Source: Martelella mediterranea
Lineage (GTDB): Bacteria > Pseudomonadota > Alphaproteobacteria > Rhizobiales > Rhizobiaceae
Direction of reading: 5' to 3'
Length of the DNA stretch: 33,815 bases
NCBI RefSeq assembly: GCF_021021415.1
Contig: NZ_JAINWJ010000062.1
Location: 1 to 33,815 of the forward strand
Of this stretch, positions 15,615-25,138 are shown piece by piece. Numbering within the stretch: position 1 is the stretch's first letter; each line of letters begins with the position of its first letter. The notes below the pieces were generated by a model. The model made no database searches, was not told the DNA's origin, and saw only the letters and a program-made list of their open reading frames with translations. Position numbers and translations under genes: made by a program.

Positions 15615-15782
15615 ATGGGCTTTTTCCGCACCGCCTACAAGAACCTCACCGACGCCCGCCAGCGTCAGGCCGACCGTTTCGTCGCCGACGCCCTGCTGCG
15701 CCTCGACGACGCCTCGCTCAACGCGATGGGCAAGTCCCGCGCTGAACTCAAGGGCAAGCGCGCCCGCTACCCGACGTTCTGA
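15615..15782 (+). CDS. Small DUF1127-like protein
   Basis: This 55-residue basic protein begins MGFFRTAYKNLTDARQRQAD and ends in KGKRARYPTF. Its middle, LLRLDDASLNAMGKSRAEL, fits the DUF1127 pattern (LxxLDDxxLxDxGxxRxEI). DUF1127 proteins are tiny arginine-rich proteins abundant in alphaproteobacteria. In Agrobacterium some affect phosphate-related and RNA-linked phenotypes, but this one has no known role. The ATG has AGGGAG about 8 bases upstream. The gene has a structured leader and is followed by a terminator at 15855-15881, so it looks like a single-gene transcript. Coding is supported by family likeness and context rather than by length. Confidence 0.8.
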   Translation: MGFFRTAYKNLTDARQRQADRFVADALLRLDDASLNAMGKSRAELKGKRARYPTF

Positions 15783-15854
15783 TCAGCCAACGCGTTCGGC
15801 AAGAAGGATTGCGACCGCTTGAGCTTGCTCGCGGGCGCGAACTTCATTCAAAAA

Positions 15855-15881
15855 GGCCGCGCCTTCGGGCGTGGCCTTTTT
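15855..15881 (+). terminator. Factor-independent terminator
   Basis: GGCCGCGCC (15855-15863) and GGCGTGGCC (15868-15876) form a stem around a stable TTCG tetraloop, with one G-T pair, followed by TTTTT. An A-run before the stem (15850-15854) means it can also work on the minus strand, where it follows the acyl-CoA dehydrogenase stop at 15904. Confidence 0.9.
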
Positions 15882-15903
15882 GTTTCCTTAGTCCAGATGC
15901 CCG

Positions 15904-17562
15904 TCAGTCGACTTCGGGAAACAGCAATTCGACGATGTAGCTCGGGTCGAAGCGGGTATCGAGCATGCCATAGGTCGAGCGCCAGCCGGCGGCAAGACGG
16001 GTTTCGAGGAAGGCATCAGCGATGCGCCCGGCCCCGAGCCGGTAGAGTTCCGCAGCGCCGGCGGCGAGTGCCAGTTGCTCGATGAAGATACGGGCAGCAC
16101 TCTCATCGCTCTTGCAAAGCGCCATCGCCGCGCGCAGCAGTTCCACGATCTTGCCCCCCGAAGCGCCGAGATCGCGCGCGATGACCTGGAACACGGCCTC
16201 GAACAGTTCGCCGCCATGCTCCACGACCCGGCGCAGGTCGAGCGCCATCAGGTTGCCGCCGCCGTCATGCATCGCAAGACCGGGCGCATCGCGATAGTGG
16301 CGGGCAATCGGCCGATCCTCGACAAAGCCGTTGCCGCCCATTGCCTCCATCGCCTCGGCCACCACGGCGGGCGCGATCTTCGTGGTCCAGTATTTTGTGA
16401 CCGGTGTCATGACCCGGGCATAGGCCGCCTCCTCGGCGCTGTCGCGGGCGCGGTCGAAGCTTTCGGCAAGCCGGAACGACAGCGCGCCGGCAGCGGCGAC
16501 ATCGAGCGCGAGATCGGCGAGCACCCGCATCATCAGCGGTTGGACCACAAGCGTGCGCCCGGCCACCTTGCGCCCCCGCGCGGCATGCGTCGCCTCGGCC
16601 ACCGCCGCGCGCATCAGGCCAGACGCGATCACGGCGCTGTCGAGCCGCATCAGCGTCAGCATGTCGAGGATCGTCCTCAGCCCGCCATCGGGCGGCCCGA
16701 GAAGGAAGCCAAAGGCATCGGAAAATTCCACCTCGGCAGCCGCATTGGAGCGAAGCCCCAGCTTGTCCTTGAGGCGCTGGTAGCGCAGCGCGTTGCCCCT
16801 GCCCTCGTCCAGAAGCCGCGGCACCAGGAAGCATCCGGGCTTGCCGTCGACATCGGCGAGCATGATGAAGGCGTCGCTCATCGGCGCGGAGACGAACCAT
16901 TTGTGCCCGGAAAGCCGATAGACGCCTTCGCTGACCCGATGCGCCTTGGTTGCAAGCGCGCGCATATCGCTGCCGGCCTGCTTTTCCGCGACGGCGAGCC
17001 CGATCGTGGCGGAGGTCTTCTGGTTCTGGGCGCGGTTGGTCGAATCATATTTGCGCGACAGGATTTTCGGCGCCCATTCGTCGCGCAGTTGCGGGGCGGC
17101 GGCGAGAACGGCAAGCGAGGCAGAGGTCGACGACAGCGGCTCCAGATGCCCGCATTCGAGCTGGGCGGAAAGGAACAGCCGCACGGCGCGCAGCTTGTGC
17201 GCCTTGGACTTCGAATCCGCATCGCGCGGCGCTTCCCACAGCAGGGAATGCAGGCCGGACGCCATCGTCCGGCGCATCAGCGCGTGCCAGGCCGGATGGA
17301 AAGAGACGACGTCAAGCCGCTCGCCCGCCGGTCCGTGGGTCTTGAGTTGCGGCAGGCTGGTATTGGCCATCTGAGCCAGTTCCTGCGCGTCGGGCGAGGT
17401 GACGTATCGCCCGATCGCATCGAACTCCTCGCGCAGCGGTTTACCGAGGGAGCGCGTCAGATCGCCAAGCAGCGGGTCCGACTGGAACGCGTTGAGGTTG
17501 CTCCACGGTCGCGGCTGGTTCAGGGTCTTGTAAATGTCGGTGTCTGCCATCGGCGCACACAT
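15904..17562 (-). CDS. AidB-type acyl-CoA dehydrogenase
   Basis: This 552-residue flavoprotein has the long acyl-CoA dehydrogenase layout of E. coli AidB: an extra N-terminal segment ([20 protein letters not shown]), the FAD-binding stretch [17 protein letters not shown] with [10 protein letters not shown], and the C-terminal [20 protein letters not shown]. AidB is induced in the adaptive response to alkylating agents and shows weak isovaleryl-CoA dehydrogenase activity; its real substrate is unsettled. The ATG at 17562 is weakly supported; a second ATG at 17550 (MADTDIY) is possible. It is divergent from pyrB with 135 bases between them and is not next to ada or alkB here, so an adaptive-response role is only inferred. 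Confidence 0.88.
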   Translation of the reverse strand: MCAPMADTDIYKTLNQPRPWSNLNAFQSDPLLGDLTRSLGKPLREEFDAIGRYVTSPDAQELAQMANTSLPQLKTHGPAGERLDVVSFHPAWHALMRRTMASGLHSLLWEAPRDADSKSKAHKLRAVRLFLSAQLECGHLEPLSSTSASLAVLAAAPQLRDEWAPKILSRKYDSTNRAQNQKTSATIGLAVAEKQAGSDMRALATKAHRVSEGVYRLSGHKWFVSAPMSDAFIMLADVDGKPGCFLVPRLLDEGRGNALRYQRLKDKLGLRSNAAAEVEFSDAFGFLLGPPDGGLRTILDMLTLMRLDSAVIASGLMRAAVAEATHAARGRKVAGRTLVVQPLMMRVLADLALDVAAAGALSFRLAESFDRARDSAEEAAYARVMTPVTKYWTTKIAPAVVAEAMEAMGGNGFVEDRPIARHYRDAPGLAMHDGGGNLMALDLRRVVEHGGELFEAVFQVIARDLGASGGKIVELLRAAMALCKSDESAARIFIEQLALAAGAAELYRLGAGRIADAFLETRLAAGWRSTYGMLDTRFDPSYIVELLFPEVD

Positions 17563-17697
17563 GGTTCCATTTTCAGCTTATCCGCAGTTGGCATGCTTCG
17601 ATATCATCTGTCAAAGCTTGCGGCGAGGCCGGGGAGCCATTATAGACGCCAGGACTTCTCCCGACGGACCGCCCGACCTCATATGGAGGAAAGCTTC

Positions 17698-18639
17698 ATG
17701 GTCTTCTTTCCCCACCGACACCTGATCGGCATCAAGGGGCTTTCTCCCATCGATATCAACACTCTTCTCGACAAGGCCGAAGAGGCGATCGCCTTCAACC
17801 GGTCGCGCGAGAAGAAGAACGCCGTGCTGCGCGGCCTCACCCAGATCAACCTGTTCTTCGAGGCCTCGACCCGGACCCAGGCCTCGTTCGAACTGGCCGG
17901 CAAGCGGCTCGGCGCGGATGTGATGAACATGTCGGTCGGCAATTCATCGGTCAAGAAGGGCGAGACGCTGATCGACACGGCGATGACGCTGAACGCCATG
18001 CATCCGGATGTGCTGGTGATCCGCCATTCCTCGGCGGGCGCTGCCGAACTGCTCTCCCAGAAGGTCGCCTGCTCGGTGATCAACGCCGGCGACGGCGCGC
18101 ATGAACATCCGACGCAAGCGCTGCTCGACGCGCTCACCATCCGCCAGGCCAAGGGCCGGCTCGACAATATCGTGGTGGCGATCTGCGGCGATATCCTGCA
18201 TTCGCGCGTCGCCCGCTCCAACATCATCCTCTTGAACACGATGGGCGCGCGCGTGCGCGTCGTGGGCCCCGCAACGTTGCTGCCTTCCGGCATCCGCGAC
18301 ATGAGCGTCGAGGTCTGCGACACCATGGAGGAAGGGCTGAAGGGCGCCGACGTGGTGATGATGCTCCGCCTCCAGCGCGAGCGCATGTCCGGCGCCTTTG
18401 TGCCCTCGGTGCGCGAATACTTCCATTTCTGGGGCCTGGACCGCGAGAAGCTGAAGGCAGCCAAGGAGGATGCGCTGGTGATGCATCCCGGGCCGATGAA
18501 CCGCGGCGTGGAAATCGCCTCCGACGTCGCCGACGGCCCGCAAAGCGTGATCGAACGGCAGGTGGAAATGGGGGTCGCCGTGCGCATGGCGGTGATGGAG
18601 ACGCTGATGCTGTCGGAAAACGGAGGGTCGCGCGCATGA
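17698..18639 (+). CDS. pyrB: Aspartate carbamoyltransferase, catalytic subunit
   Basis: PyrB joins carbamoyl phosphate and aspartate to carbamoyl aspartate, the committed step of pyrimidine synthesis. The 313 residues carry [13 protein letters not shown] (STRT at 57-60, carbamoyl-phosphate site), [11 protein letters not shown] (83-93), [13 protein letters not shown] (136-147), [12 protein letters not shown] and [11 protein letters not shown]. An ATG at 17683 is in frame, but it overlaps the GGAGG that serves the ATG at 17698, so the latter is the start. The stop overlaps the start of the dihydroorotase homologue (ATGA). No pyrI regulatory subunit is present, so a PyrB-pseudo-PyrC complex like that in pseudomonads is possible. 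Confidence 0.97.
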   Translation: MVFFPHRHLIGIKGLSPIDINTLLDKAEEAIAFNRSREKKNAVLRGLTQINLFFEASTRTQASFELAGKRLGADVMNMSVGNSSVKKGETLIDTAMTLNAMHPDVLVIRHSSAGAAELLSQKVACSVINAGDGAHEHPTQALLDALTIRQAKGRLDNIVVAICGDILHSRVARSNIILLNTMGARVRVVGPATLLPSGIRDMSVEVCDTMEEGLKGADVVMMLRLQRERMSGAFVPSVREYFHFWGLDREKLKAAKEDALVMHPGPMNRGVEIASDVADGPQSVIERQVEMGVAVRMAVMETLMLSENGGSRA

Positions 18640-19925
18640 AGCCGCTCGTTCTGAAAAACGCCCGCATTATCGACCCCTCCCGCGACCTTGATGAAACCGG
18701 CACGATCATCGTCGAGGACGGCCGGATCGTTGCCGCCGGGGCCGATGCCCGCAATCAGGGAACGCCCGACGGCGCTGAAATCGTCGACTGCAACGGTCTT
18801 GTGGCCACGCCCGGCCTCGTTGACGCCCATGTCTTCGTCGGCGAGCCCGGTGCCGAACACACTGAAACGATCCGCTCGGCAAGCCAGGCAGCAGCGGCAG
18901 GCGGCATCACGTCCTTTATGATGATGCCGGACACGCAGCCGCCGATCGACGACATCGCGCTGCTCGAATTCGTGCTGAAGACCGCCCGCGACAATGCCAT
19001 CGTCAACGTCTATCCCGCCGCCGCCCTGACGAAGGGCCTTGCGGGCGACGAGATGACCGAGATCGGCATGCTCAAGGCCGGCGGCGCGGTGGCCTTCGCC
19101 AATGGCCGCTACTCGCTTTCCGACAACCGGGTGCTCCGGCGCGCGATGACCTATGCCCGCTCATTTGATGCCGTGGTGGCGCTGGAGCCGCGCGACCGCT
19201 ATCTCTCGGAAACCGGCGTCATGAACGAAGGCCTGTTCGCAAGCTGGCTCGGCCTTTCCGGCACGCCGCGCGAGGCCGAGGTGATCCCGCTCGAACGCGA
19301 CCTGCGGCTGGCGACCCTTACCAGGGCCCGCTACCACGCCGCGCTGATCTCGGTCCCCGAATCGGTCGAAGCCGTGGGCGTGGCGCGCGATCGCGGCGCT
19401 TCGGTTTCCAGCGGCATCTCGATCAACCATCTGACGCTGAACGAAAACGACATCGGCGAATACCGCACCTTCTTCAAGCTGTCGCCGCCGCTCAGGCAGG
19501 AAGAGGACCGGCAGAAGATGGTCGAGGCGCTGAAGGACGGGCTGATCGACATCATCGTGTCCTCGCACGATCCGCAGGACGTCGACACCAAGCGCCTGCC
19601 GTTCTCCGATGCCGAGGATGGCGCGATCGGGCTGGAGACCATGCTGGCCGCAGCCCTTCGCCTGCACCACAGCGGCGACGTGCCGCTGATGCGGCTGATC
19701 GATGCGATGTCGACGCGGCCGGCGAAGCTGTTCGATCTCGACGCCGGCTCGCTTCGTCCGGGCGCAAAGGCCGATATCACCCTGATCGATCTCGACGAAC
19801 CATGGGTGGTGACGCCAGACCGGCTGGTTTCGCGCTCGAAAAACACGACATTTGAAAATGCCCGCTTTTCGGGACGGACCGTCGCGACATATGTTGGCGG
19901 CATCAAGGTCCATCAGGCGGACTGA
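18636..19925 (+). CDS. Dihydroorotase homologue lacking most metal ligands (PyrC-like)
   Basis: The 429-residue protein has the amidohydrolase fold of class I dihydroorotase, with N-terminal [19 protein letters not shown] and C-terminal [20 protein letters not shown]. Active-site residues are missing. The HxH-x-x-R-E-P-G motif reads [10 protein letters not shown] (63-72; second His to Phe67, Arg to Gly69). The FTDDG region is AFANGRYS (153-160), the HxED-type region is LEPRDRY (183-189), and the TDHAPH region is SSHDPQD (309-315). It is therefore probably not a working dihydroorotase. Pseudomonads have an inactive PyrC-like partner that forms a complex with PyrB, which fits the 4-base overlap with pyrB. 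An active PyrC should exist elsewhere in the genome. Standard annotation would call it pyrC. Confidence 0.88.
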   Translation: MKPLVLKNARIIDPSRDLDETGTIIVEDGRIVAAGADARNQGTPDGAEIVDCNGLVATPGLVDAHVFVGEPGAEHTETIRSASQAAAAGGITSFMMMPDTQPPIDDIALLEFVLKTARDNAIVNVYPAAALTKGLAGDEMTEIGMLKAGGAVAFANGRYSLSDNRVLRRAMTYARSFDAVVALEPRDRYLSETGVMNEGLFASWLGLSGTPREAEVIPLERDLRLATLTRARYHAALISVPESVEAVGVARDRGASVSSGISINHLTLNENDIGEYRTFFKLSPPLRQEEDRQKMVEALKDGLIDIIVSSHDPQDVDTKRLPFSDAEDGAIGLETMLAAALRLHHSGDVPLMRLIDAMSTRPAKLFDLDAGSLRPGAKADITLIDLDEPWVVTPDRLVSRSKNTTFENARFSGRTVATYVGGIKVHQAD

Positions 19926-19940
19926 CCGGAAGGGGACGAC

Positions 19941-20558
19941 GTGCCGGCATTCTTTTCATTCGATCTGACGGCGACGCAGGCTGCGATTGCGCTGGCCGGC
20001 GGTTACCTTCTGGGCTCGATCCCGTTTGGCTACCTGATCACGAAGGCGGCGGGCCTCGGCGATATTCGCGGTATCGGCTCCGGCAATATCGGCGCGACCA
20101 ACGTGCTGCGCACCGGAAAGCGGCATCTGGCCGCCCTCACCCTGGTGCTCGACGCGCTGAAGGCGACTTTCGCGGTGATCCTCGCCACGACGCTTTACGG
20201 CAGCGACGCCGGGCTTCTGGCGGGCGCGGCCGCCTTTATCGGCCATCTGTTTCCCGTCTGGCTCGGCTTCAAGGGCGGCAAGGGGGTCGCGACCTATATC
20301 GGCGTGCTTCTCGGCGTCGCGCCGGCGGCGGTGCTGATCTTCGCCTTTGTCTGGCTGCTGATCGCCCGGCTTTCGCGCTATTCCTCGCTCTCCGCGCTGA
20401 TTGCGACGCTTGCCATCCCGGTTGCCCTGTGGATAATGGGCCTACCGCAGGTTTCACTGGTGATGGCCGTTTTGACGGTGATCTCATGGTGGCGGCACAA
20501 GACCAATATCGAGCGCCTGATATCGGGCACTGAAAGCAGGATCGGAGACAAGGGGTGA
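19941..20558 (+). CDS. plsY: Glycerol-3-phosphate acyltransferase PlsY
   Basis: PlsY transfers an acyl group from acyl-phosphate to glycerol 3-phosphate, making lysophosphatidate at the start of phospholipid synthesis. The 205-residue inner-membrane protein has about five hydrophobic segments and the three family motifs: [35 protein letters not shown] and [20 protein letters not shown]. The GTG at 19941 has AGGGGA a few bases upstream. It begins 15 bases after the PyrC-like stop, so it is probably in the pyrB operon. Confidence 0.96.
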   Translation: MPAFFSFDLTATQAAIALAGGYLLGSIPFGYLITKAAGLGDIRGIGSGNIGATNVLRTGKRHLAALTLVLDALKATFAVILATTLYGSDAGLLAGAAAFIGHLFPVWLGFKGGKGVATYIGVLLGVAPAAVLIFAFVWLLIARLSRYSSLSALIATLAIPVALWIMGLPQVSLVMAVLTVISWWRHKTNIERLISGTESRIGDKG

Positions 20559-20616
20559 CAGCGAGGGGGATTTTCCGCATCGGGACCGAACGGTCTCCAT
20601 CCACGGAAACGCCCCT

Positions 20617-21741
20617 TTGACAAACCGCCCCGGCATCGCCCTGTCGGAAAGCCAGCGCATCGCCTGGCTTCGTCTGATCCGAAGCGAGAATGTCGGCCCG
20701 GTCACCTTTCGCGAACTGATCAATCACTATGGCAGCGCCGAGGCAGCACTCGAGCGTCTGCCGGAGCTTGCCGTGCGCGGCGGCGCGCGGAAGCGGTTTC
20801 GGGTGGCAAGCGTTGCCGAGGCCGAAGCCGAGCTGGAAACCGCCGCCCGCCACAAGGGCCGGTTCGTCGCGATCGGCGAGCCGGACTACCCGCCAGCGCT
20901 GCGCGCGATCGACGGTGCGCCGCCGCTTCTGGCGATGTCCGGCAGCGGCGATGTCGCGACCCGCCCGGCTCTCGGCATTGTCGGCGCCCGCAATGCCTCG
21001 GTCGCCGGCGCGAAATTCACCGCCATGATCGCGAGTGCTGCGGCCGGCGCCGGCTATACCGTGGTTTCGGGCCTTGCGCGCGGGATCGACGCCGCCGCCC
21101 ACCGCGCGAGCCTTGCCCATGGCACGCTGGCCGCGCTTGCCGGCGGCCTCGATCGCCCCTACCCGCCCGAAAACATCGAACTCTATCGCGCAATCTGCGA
21201 GGATGGCGGCGCCGCCATCAGCGAGATGCCCTATGGCTGGGAGCCGCGCGCCCGCGATTTTCCCCGCCGCAACCGGCTGATCGCCGGCTGCTCGCTTGCC
21301 GTCGTCGTGATCGAGGCGGCAAACCGCTCCGGCTCGCTCATCACCGCCCGCCTTGCCAATGAATGCGGCCGGCTGGTGCTGGCCGTGCCGGGCTCGCCGC
21401 TCGATCCGCGCGCGCAAGGCACCAACGGGCTGATCAAGCAGGGCGCGATGATCGTGTGCAGCCCGGAGGACGTGCTGGAGGCGCTGGCGCCTCTGTCCCA
21501 GATGGAACTGCCGATCCGGGGTGGGGCCGACGAGGAGGAGAGCGAAGATCTGCCGCCTGCCGCCCCCGATGATGACGACCGCGCACGCGTCGCCGAGGCG
21601 CTAGGCCCCAGCCCGTGCGAGATCGACGACCTGATACGCTTCACCGGCGTGAACCCCGCCGCCGTTCAGTTGATCCTGCTCGAGCTGGATCTCGCCGGCC
21701 GGCTTGCGCGGCACCCGGGTGGTCGGGTCTCGCTGATCTGA
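20617..21741 (+). CDS. dprA: DNA-processing protein DprA
   Basis: DprA binds incoming single-stranded DNA and loads RecA during natural transformation; it is also kept in many non-transforming bacteria. The 374-residue protein has an N-terminal SAM/HhH-like region (QRIAWLRLIRSENVGPVTF), the Rossmann-like DprA core with GIVGARNASVAGAKF, VVSGLARGIDAAAHRASL, AGGLDRPYPPEN and FPRRNRLIAGCSLAVVVIEA, and a C-terminal winged-helix segment (about 310-374). The TTG at 20617 is the first usable start in the frame; the Shine-Dalgarno sequence is weak. It follows plsY by 58 bases and precedes topA, an order I recall as common in rhizobia. Confidence 0.94.
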   Translation: MTNRPGIALSESQRIAWLRLIRSENVGPVTFRELINHYGSAEAALERLPELAVRGGARKRFRVASVAEAEAELETAARHKGRFVAIGEPDYPPALRAIDGAPPLLAMSGSGDVATRPALGIVGARNASVAGAKFTAMIASAAAGAGYTVVSGLARGIDAAAHRASLAHGTLAALAGGLDRPYPPENIELYRAICEDGGAAISEMPYGWEPRARDFPRRNRLIAGCSLAVVVIEAANRSGSLITARLANECGRLVLAVPGSPLDPRAQGTNGLIKQGAMIVCSPEDVLEALAPLSQMELPIRGGADEEESEDLPPAAPDDDDRARVAEALGPSPCEIDDLIRFTGVNPAAVQLILLELDLAGRLARHPGGRVSLI

Positions 21742-22480
21742 GACACGCGGCCTTCATAGGGCAATGATAGCGCTAACAGACCCTACAGGTCGTTGACGAT
21801 CAGAACCGAATTCAGCCCTTGCCCACCGAGGTGGCGAGCACCTGCGTCTGCAGATCACCAGCCTCTATATAGGCCATGTCGATCAGGTAGCAGAGCATTT
21901 CCGCCCCGTCCTTGTTTGAAAGCCGGCGCAACTGGCCCAATATCTGACGGATATAAATTATTTCCTCCTCGGTCAATTTTTGAGAACCTTCGCGTTCGGC
22001 TGGAAAGGACGACATACAAACACCTATTTTTCGGCTACGGATCGAATCCGAACCGCACTTTACTCATCCGGCCAAACAATACCGCCAAAGGTCAGGATTG
22101 CAATTACAATTAGTATTCTCTTTAGGTTGTATTAGCGTGTAGACATGCAAAAATAGCTCCGAGGGCTTGACCCGGCCGCCATCTCTGTCCATCTCGTGGG
22201 CGACCGGCCGGAACAGTAAATGCAGCCTGAAACAGCTCAAAAATGTCTATTCTGCTTGATCTCCCGGCGAAATTGGTAGAAGCGGAGACGACGGTTGCCA
22301 TCAGGCGAACGCCTCGGTAGCGTTCTCCAACAAGCGGGACGCCCCGTCATATCCGCCATCTGCCTGGATGCGCCTCGCGGCCGCCAAGCCGGCGGGCACG
22401 GCCGAGCGCGCGACCGACAATTTGCCGCGAAGATGCGGGCGTCGAACGAAGTTCGGACGCAGACCCAGGATACGGATTAC
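21742..22480. other. 739-base region between dprA and topA, holding one small minus-strand gene
   Basis: Apart from the small gene at 21812-22015 I see no gene. The stretch 22016-22140 is AT-rich compared with its surroundings and could hold promoters on both strands. A GGGCTTGACCCGG piece near 22163-22175 resembles half of the palindromic repeats at the left of the window. A short GAACGC/GCGTTC hairpin lies at 22307-22325. The topA frame is open upstream to 22295, but without family similarity. Confidence 0.5.
21812..22015 (-). CDS. Small conserved-looking protein of unknown function
   Basis: This 67-residue acidic protein begins MSSFPAEREGSQKLTEEEII and continues with IRQILGQLRRLSNKDGAEML and CYLIDMAYIEAGDLQ. 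It looks like a small helical protein with two amphipathic helices and no Cys pair or signal peptide. The ATG at 22015 has AGGTG about 8 bases upstream. Similar short proteins (LSxEDxxYIRxxLGQLRR... type) are, from memory, present in rhizobia, but I know no function. It is transcribed against dprA and away from topA. Confidence 0.65.
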   Translation of the reverse strand: MSSFPAEREGSQKLTEEEIIYIRQILGQLRRLSNKDGAEMLCYLIDMAYIEAGDLQTQVLATSVGKG

Positions 22481-25138
22481 ATGGACGTTGTTGTTGTAGA
22501 GTCGCCCGCAAAGGCCAAGACGATCAACAAATATCTCGGCAAGGACTACAAGGTCCTCGCCTCCTTTGGCCATGTCCGCGACCTGCCCGCCAAGGATGGA
22601 TCGGTCCTGCCCGATGATGATTTCGCGATGTCGTGGAAGGTCGATACCGCCTCGACCAAGCGGGTCAAGGATATCGCCGACGCGGTCAAGAACGCCGACG
22701 GCCTGATTCTCGCGACCGACCCGGACAGGGAAGGCGAAGCCATTTCCTGGCACGTCCTCGACCTTTTGAACAAGAAGAAGCTGCTGAAGGACAAGCCGGT
22801 CAAGCGCGTCGTCTTCAACGCCATCACCAAGAAGGCCGTGCTCGACGCCATGGCCAATCCGCGCGACATCGACGAAGCCCTGGTGAACGCCTATCTCGCC
22901 CGCCGCGCACTCGACTATCTTGTCGGCTTCAACCTGTCACCGGTTCTGTGGCGCAAGCTGCCGGGCGCGCGGTCTGCCGGCCGCGTGCAATCCGTGGCGC
23001 TGCGCCTCGTCTGCGACCGTGAAAACGAAATCGAACGTTTCGTTCCGGAAGAATACTGGAACATCGTCGCCGATCTGAAAACCGTGCGCGGAGATGCCTT
23101 TGAAGCCCGGCTGGTGCAAGCCGACGGCAAGCGCGTCCAGAAGAATTCGGTGAAGAACCAGGAACAGGCCTTCCGCATCCGCGACCTGCTCGAGGGTGCG
23201 ACCTATTCGGTGGCGAGCGTCGAGGCGAAGCCCGTTCGCCGCAATCCCGGCCCGCCGTTTACCACCTCGACCCTGCAGCAGGCCGCCTCGTCCCGCCTCG
23301 GCTTTTCCGCCTCGCGCACCATGCAGGTGGCGCAGCGGCTCTACGAAGGCATCGCGGTCGGCGGCGAGACGGCCGGTCTCATCACCTATATGCGTACCGA
23401 CGGCGTCTCCATGGCCCCGGAAGCCGTGACGGCGGCGCGCGACGCGATCGGCGATCAGTTCGGCGCGCGCTATCTGCCGGAAAGCGCCCGGCATTATTCG
23501 GTGAAGGCGAAGAACGCCCAGGAGGCCCATGAGGCGATCCGTCCGACCGACTTCACCCGCACGCCGCAATCGGTGAAAAAGTACCTCGATTCCGACCAGT
23601 TCCGGCTCTACGACCTCATCTGGAAGCGCGGTATCGCCAGCCAGATGGCATCGGCCGAGATGGAGCGCACCACCGCGGAGATCACCGCGGCCAAGGGCGG
23701 CGAGAGCGCCGGCCTGCGCGCCGTCGGCACCGTCGTGAAGTTCGACGGCTTCCTGGCCGCCTATGCCGACAATCGCGAGGAAAAGACGCCGTCCGACGAG
23801 GATGACGACGACGGCCGTCTGCCCGAAATCAACAAGGGCGAAAACATCGACAAGGAAAAGATCCGCGCCACCCAGCACTTCACCGAGCCGCCGCCGCGCT
23901 ATTCGGAAGCCTCGCTGATCAAGCGGCTGGAAGAACTCGGCATCGGCCGCCCCTCGACCTATGCCTCCACGCTGGCGACGCTGCGCGACCGTGAATATGT
24001 CACGATCGAGGGCCGCAAGCTGACGCCGGAGCCCAAGGGCCGGCTGGTGACCGCCTTCCTGGAGAACTTCTTCAACCGCTATGTCGAGTACGATTTCACG
24101 GCTGAGCTTGAGGAAAAGCTCGACAAGATTTCCGACGGCTCGCTCGAATGGAAACAGGTGCTGCGCGATTTCTGGAAGGATTTCTATGCCCAGGTCGAAG
24201 GCACCAAGGAACTGCGCGTCACCAATGTTCTGGACGCGCTGAACGAGGCGCTGGCGCCGCTGGTGTTCCCCAAGCGCGAGGATGGCGGCGATCCGCGCCA
24301 GTGCCAGGCCTGCGGCACTGGCCAGCTTTCGCTGAAGCTCGGCAAATACGGCGCTTTCGTCGGCTGCTCGAACTATCCGGAATGTAACTTCACCCGCCAG
24401 CTTTCCGGCGACGCGGAGGCCGCAAACGGCGGCATCAATCCGAACGAGCCCAACGAACTTGGCGCTGACCCTGAAACGGGCGACATGGTCACCCTGCGTT
24501 CAGGCCGCTTCGGCCCCTATGTCCAGCGTGGCGACGGCAAGGAGGCTAAACGCTCCTCGCTGCCGAAGGGCTGGAAGCCGGAGGATATCGACCTTGAAAA
24601 GGCGCTCCGGCTGCTGGCGCTGCCGCGCGATGTCGGGCCGCATCCCGAAGACGGCAAGATGATTACGGCCGGCCTCGGCCGCTACGGTCCGTTCGTGCTC
24701 CACGACGGCACCTATGCCAATCTCGAAAGCATCGACGAGGTGTTCGAGGTCGGCGTTAACCGCGCAGTTGCCGCCATTGCCGACAAAAAGGCCAATGGCG
24801 GACGCCGGGGAGCGACGGCCAAAGCGCTGAAATCACTCGGCGACCACCCCGATGGCGGCGGCGAAGTGACCGTCAACGAGGGCCGCTACGGGCCTTATGT
24901 CAAATGGGGCAAGATCAACGCGACCATCCCCAAGGGCAAGGATCCGCAGGCGATCACCATGGAAGAGGCGGTCCCGCTTCTGGCAGCGCGCGCTGAAAAG
25001 GCCGGTTTGAAGAAGCCGGCAAAGAAGGCCGCCGCCAAGAAGACCGCGACGAAAAAAACGACCGCGAAATCCAAGACGGCGACAAAGAAAACGGCCAGCT
25101 CGAAGAAGACGGCCGAGGCTGAAAAGAGCGACAGTTGA
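22481..25138 (+). CDS. topA: DNA topoisomerase I
   Basis: TopA relaxes negative supercoils by a transient 5'-phosphotyrosine break. From the ATG at 22481 (MDVVVVESPAKAKTINKYLG) the protein has 885 residues, normal for alphaproteobacteria. The N-terminal Toprim domain has ATDPDREGEAISWHV. The active-site Tyr303 lies in LITYMRTDGVS. A C4 zinc ribbon follows with Cys608, Cys611, Cys629 and Cys635, then C-terminal repeats of the SGRFGPYVQ / LGRYGPFV / EGRYGPYVKWG type. The last about 45 residues are a Lys/Ala/Thr-rich basic tail. The frame extends upstream to 22295, but those 62 residues do not resemble the family. The stop overlaps the rnr start. Confidence 0.97.
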   Translation: MDVVVVESPAKAKTINKYLGKDYKVLASFGHVRDLPAKDGSVLPDDDFAMSWKVDTASTKRVKDIADAVKNADGLILATDPDREGEAISWHVLDLLNKKKLLKDKPVKRVVFNAITKKAVLDAMANPRDIDEALVNAYLARRALDYLVGFNLSPVLWRKLPGARSAGRVQSVALRLVCDRENEIERFVPEEYWNIVADLKTVRGDAFEARLVQADGKRVQKNSVKNQEQAFRIRDLLEGATYSVASVEAKPVRRNPGPPFTTSTLQQAASSRLGFSASRTMQVAQRLYEGIAVGGETAGLITYMRTDGVSMAPEAVTAARDAIGDQFGARYLPESARHYSVKAKNAQEAHEAIRPTDFTRTPQSVKKYLDSDQFRLYDLIWKRGIASQMASAEMERTTAEITAAKGGESAGLRAVGTVVKFDGFLAAYADNREEKTPSDEDDDDGRLPEINKGENIDKEKIRATQHFTEPPPRYSEASLIKRLEELGIGRPSTYASTLATLRDREYVTIEGRKLTPEPKGRLVTAFLENFFNRYVEYDFTAELEEKLDKISDGSLEWKQVLRDFWKDFYAQVEGTKELRVTNVLDALNEALAPLVFPKREDGGDPRQCQACGTGQLSLKLGKYGAFVGCSNYPECNFTRQLSGDAEAANGGINPNEPNELGADPETGDMVTLRSGRFGPYVQRGDGKEAKRSSLPKGWKPEDIDLEKALRLLALPRDVGPHPEDGKMITAGLGRYGPFVLHDGTYANLESIDEVFEVGVNRAVAAIADKKANGGRRGATAKALKSLGDHPDGGGEVTVNEGRYGPYVKWGKINATIPKGKDPQAITMEEAVPLLAARAEKAGLKKPAKKAAAKKTATKKTTAKSKTATKKTASSKKTAEAEKSDS

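Noticed and set aside
22163-22175. GGGCTTGACCCGG as another copy of the palindromic repeat
   Set aside because: Only the core half is similar; the flanks (GTGCTTAGATCC and GATGACG) are absent, so it is not counted as a copy.
22266-22283. GGCGAAATTGGTAGAAGC, like the D-arm of a leucine tRNA
   Set aside because: No matching acceptor stem, anticodon arm or T-arm follows, so it is not a tRNA gene; it could at most be a remnant, and a chance match is as likely.
22295-22480. 62-residue N-terminal extension of topA
   Set aside because: The residues do not resemble topoisomerase I, while the ATG at 22481 gives the family-typical start.
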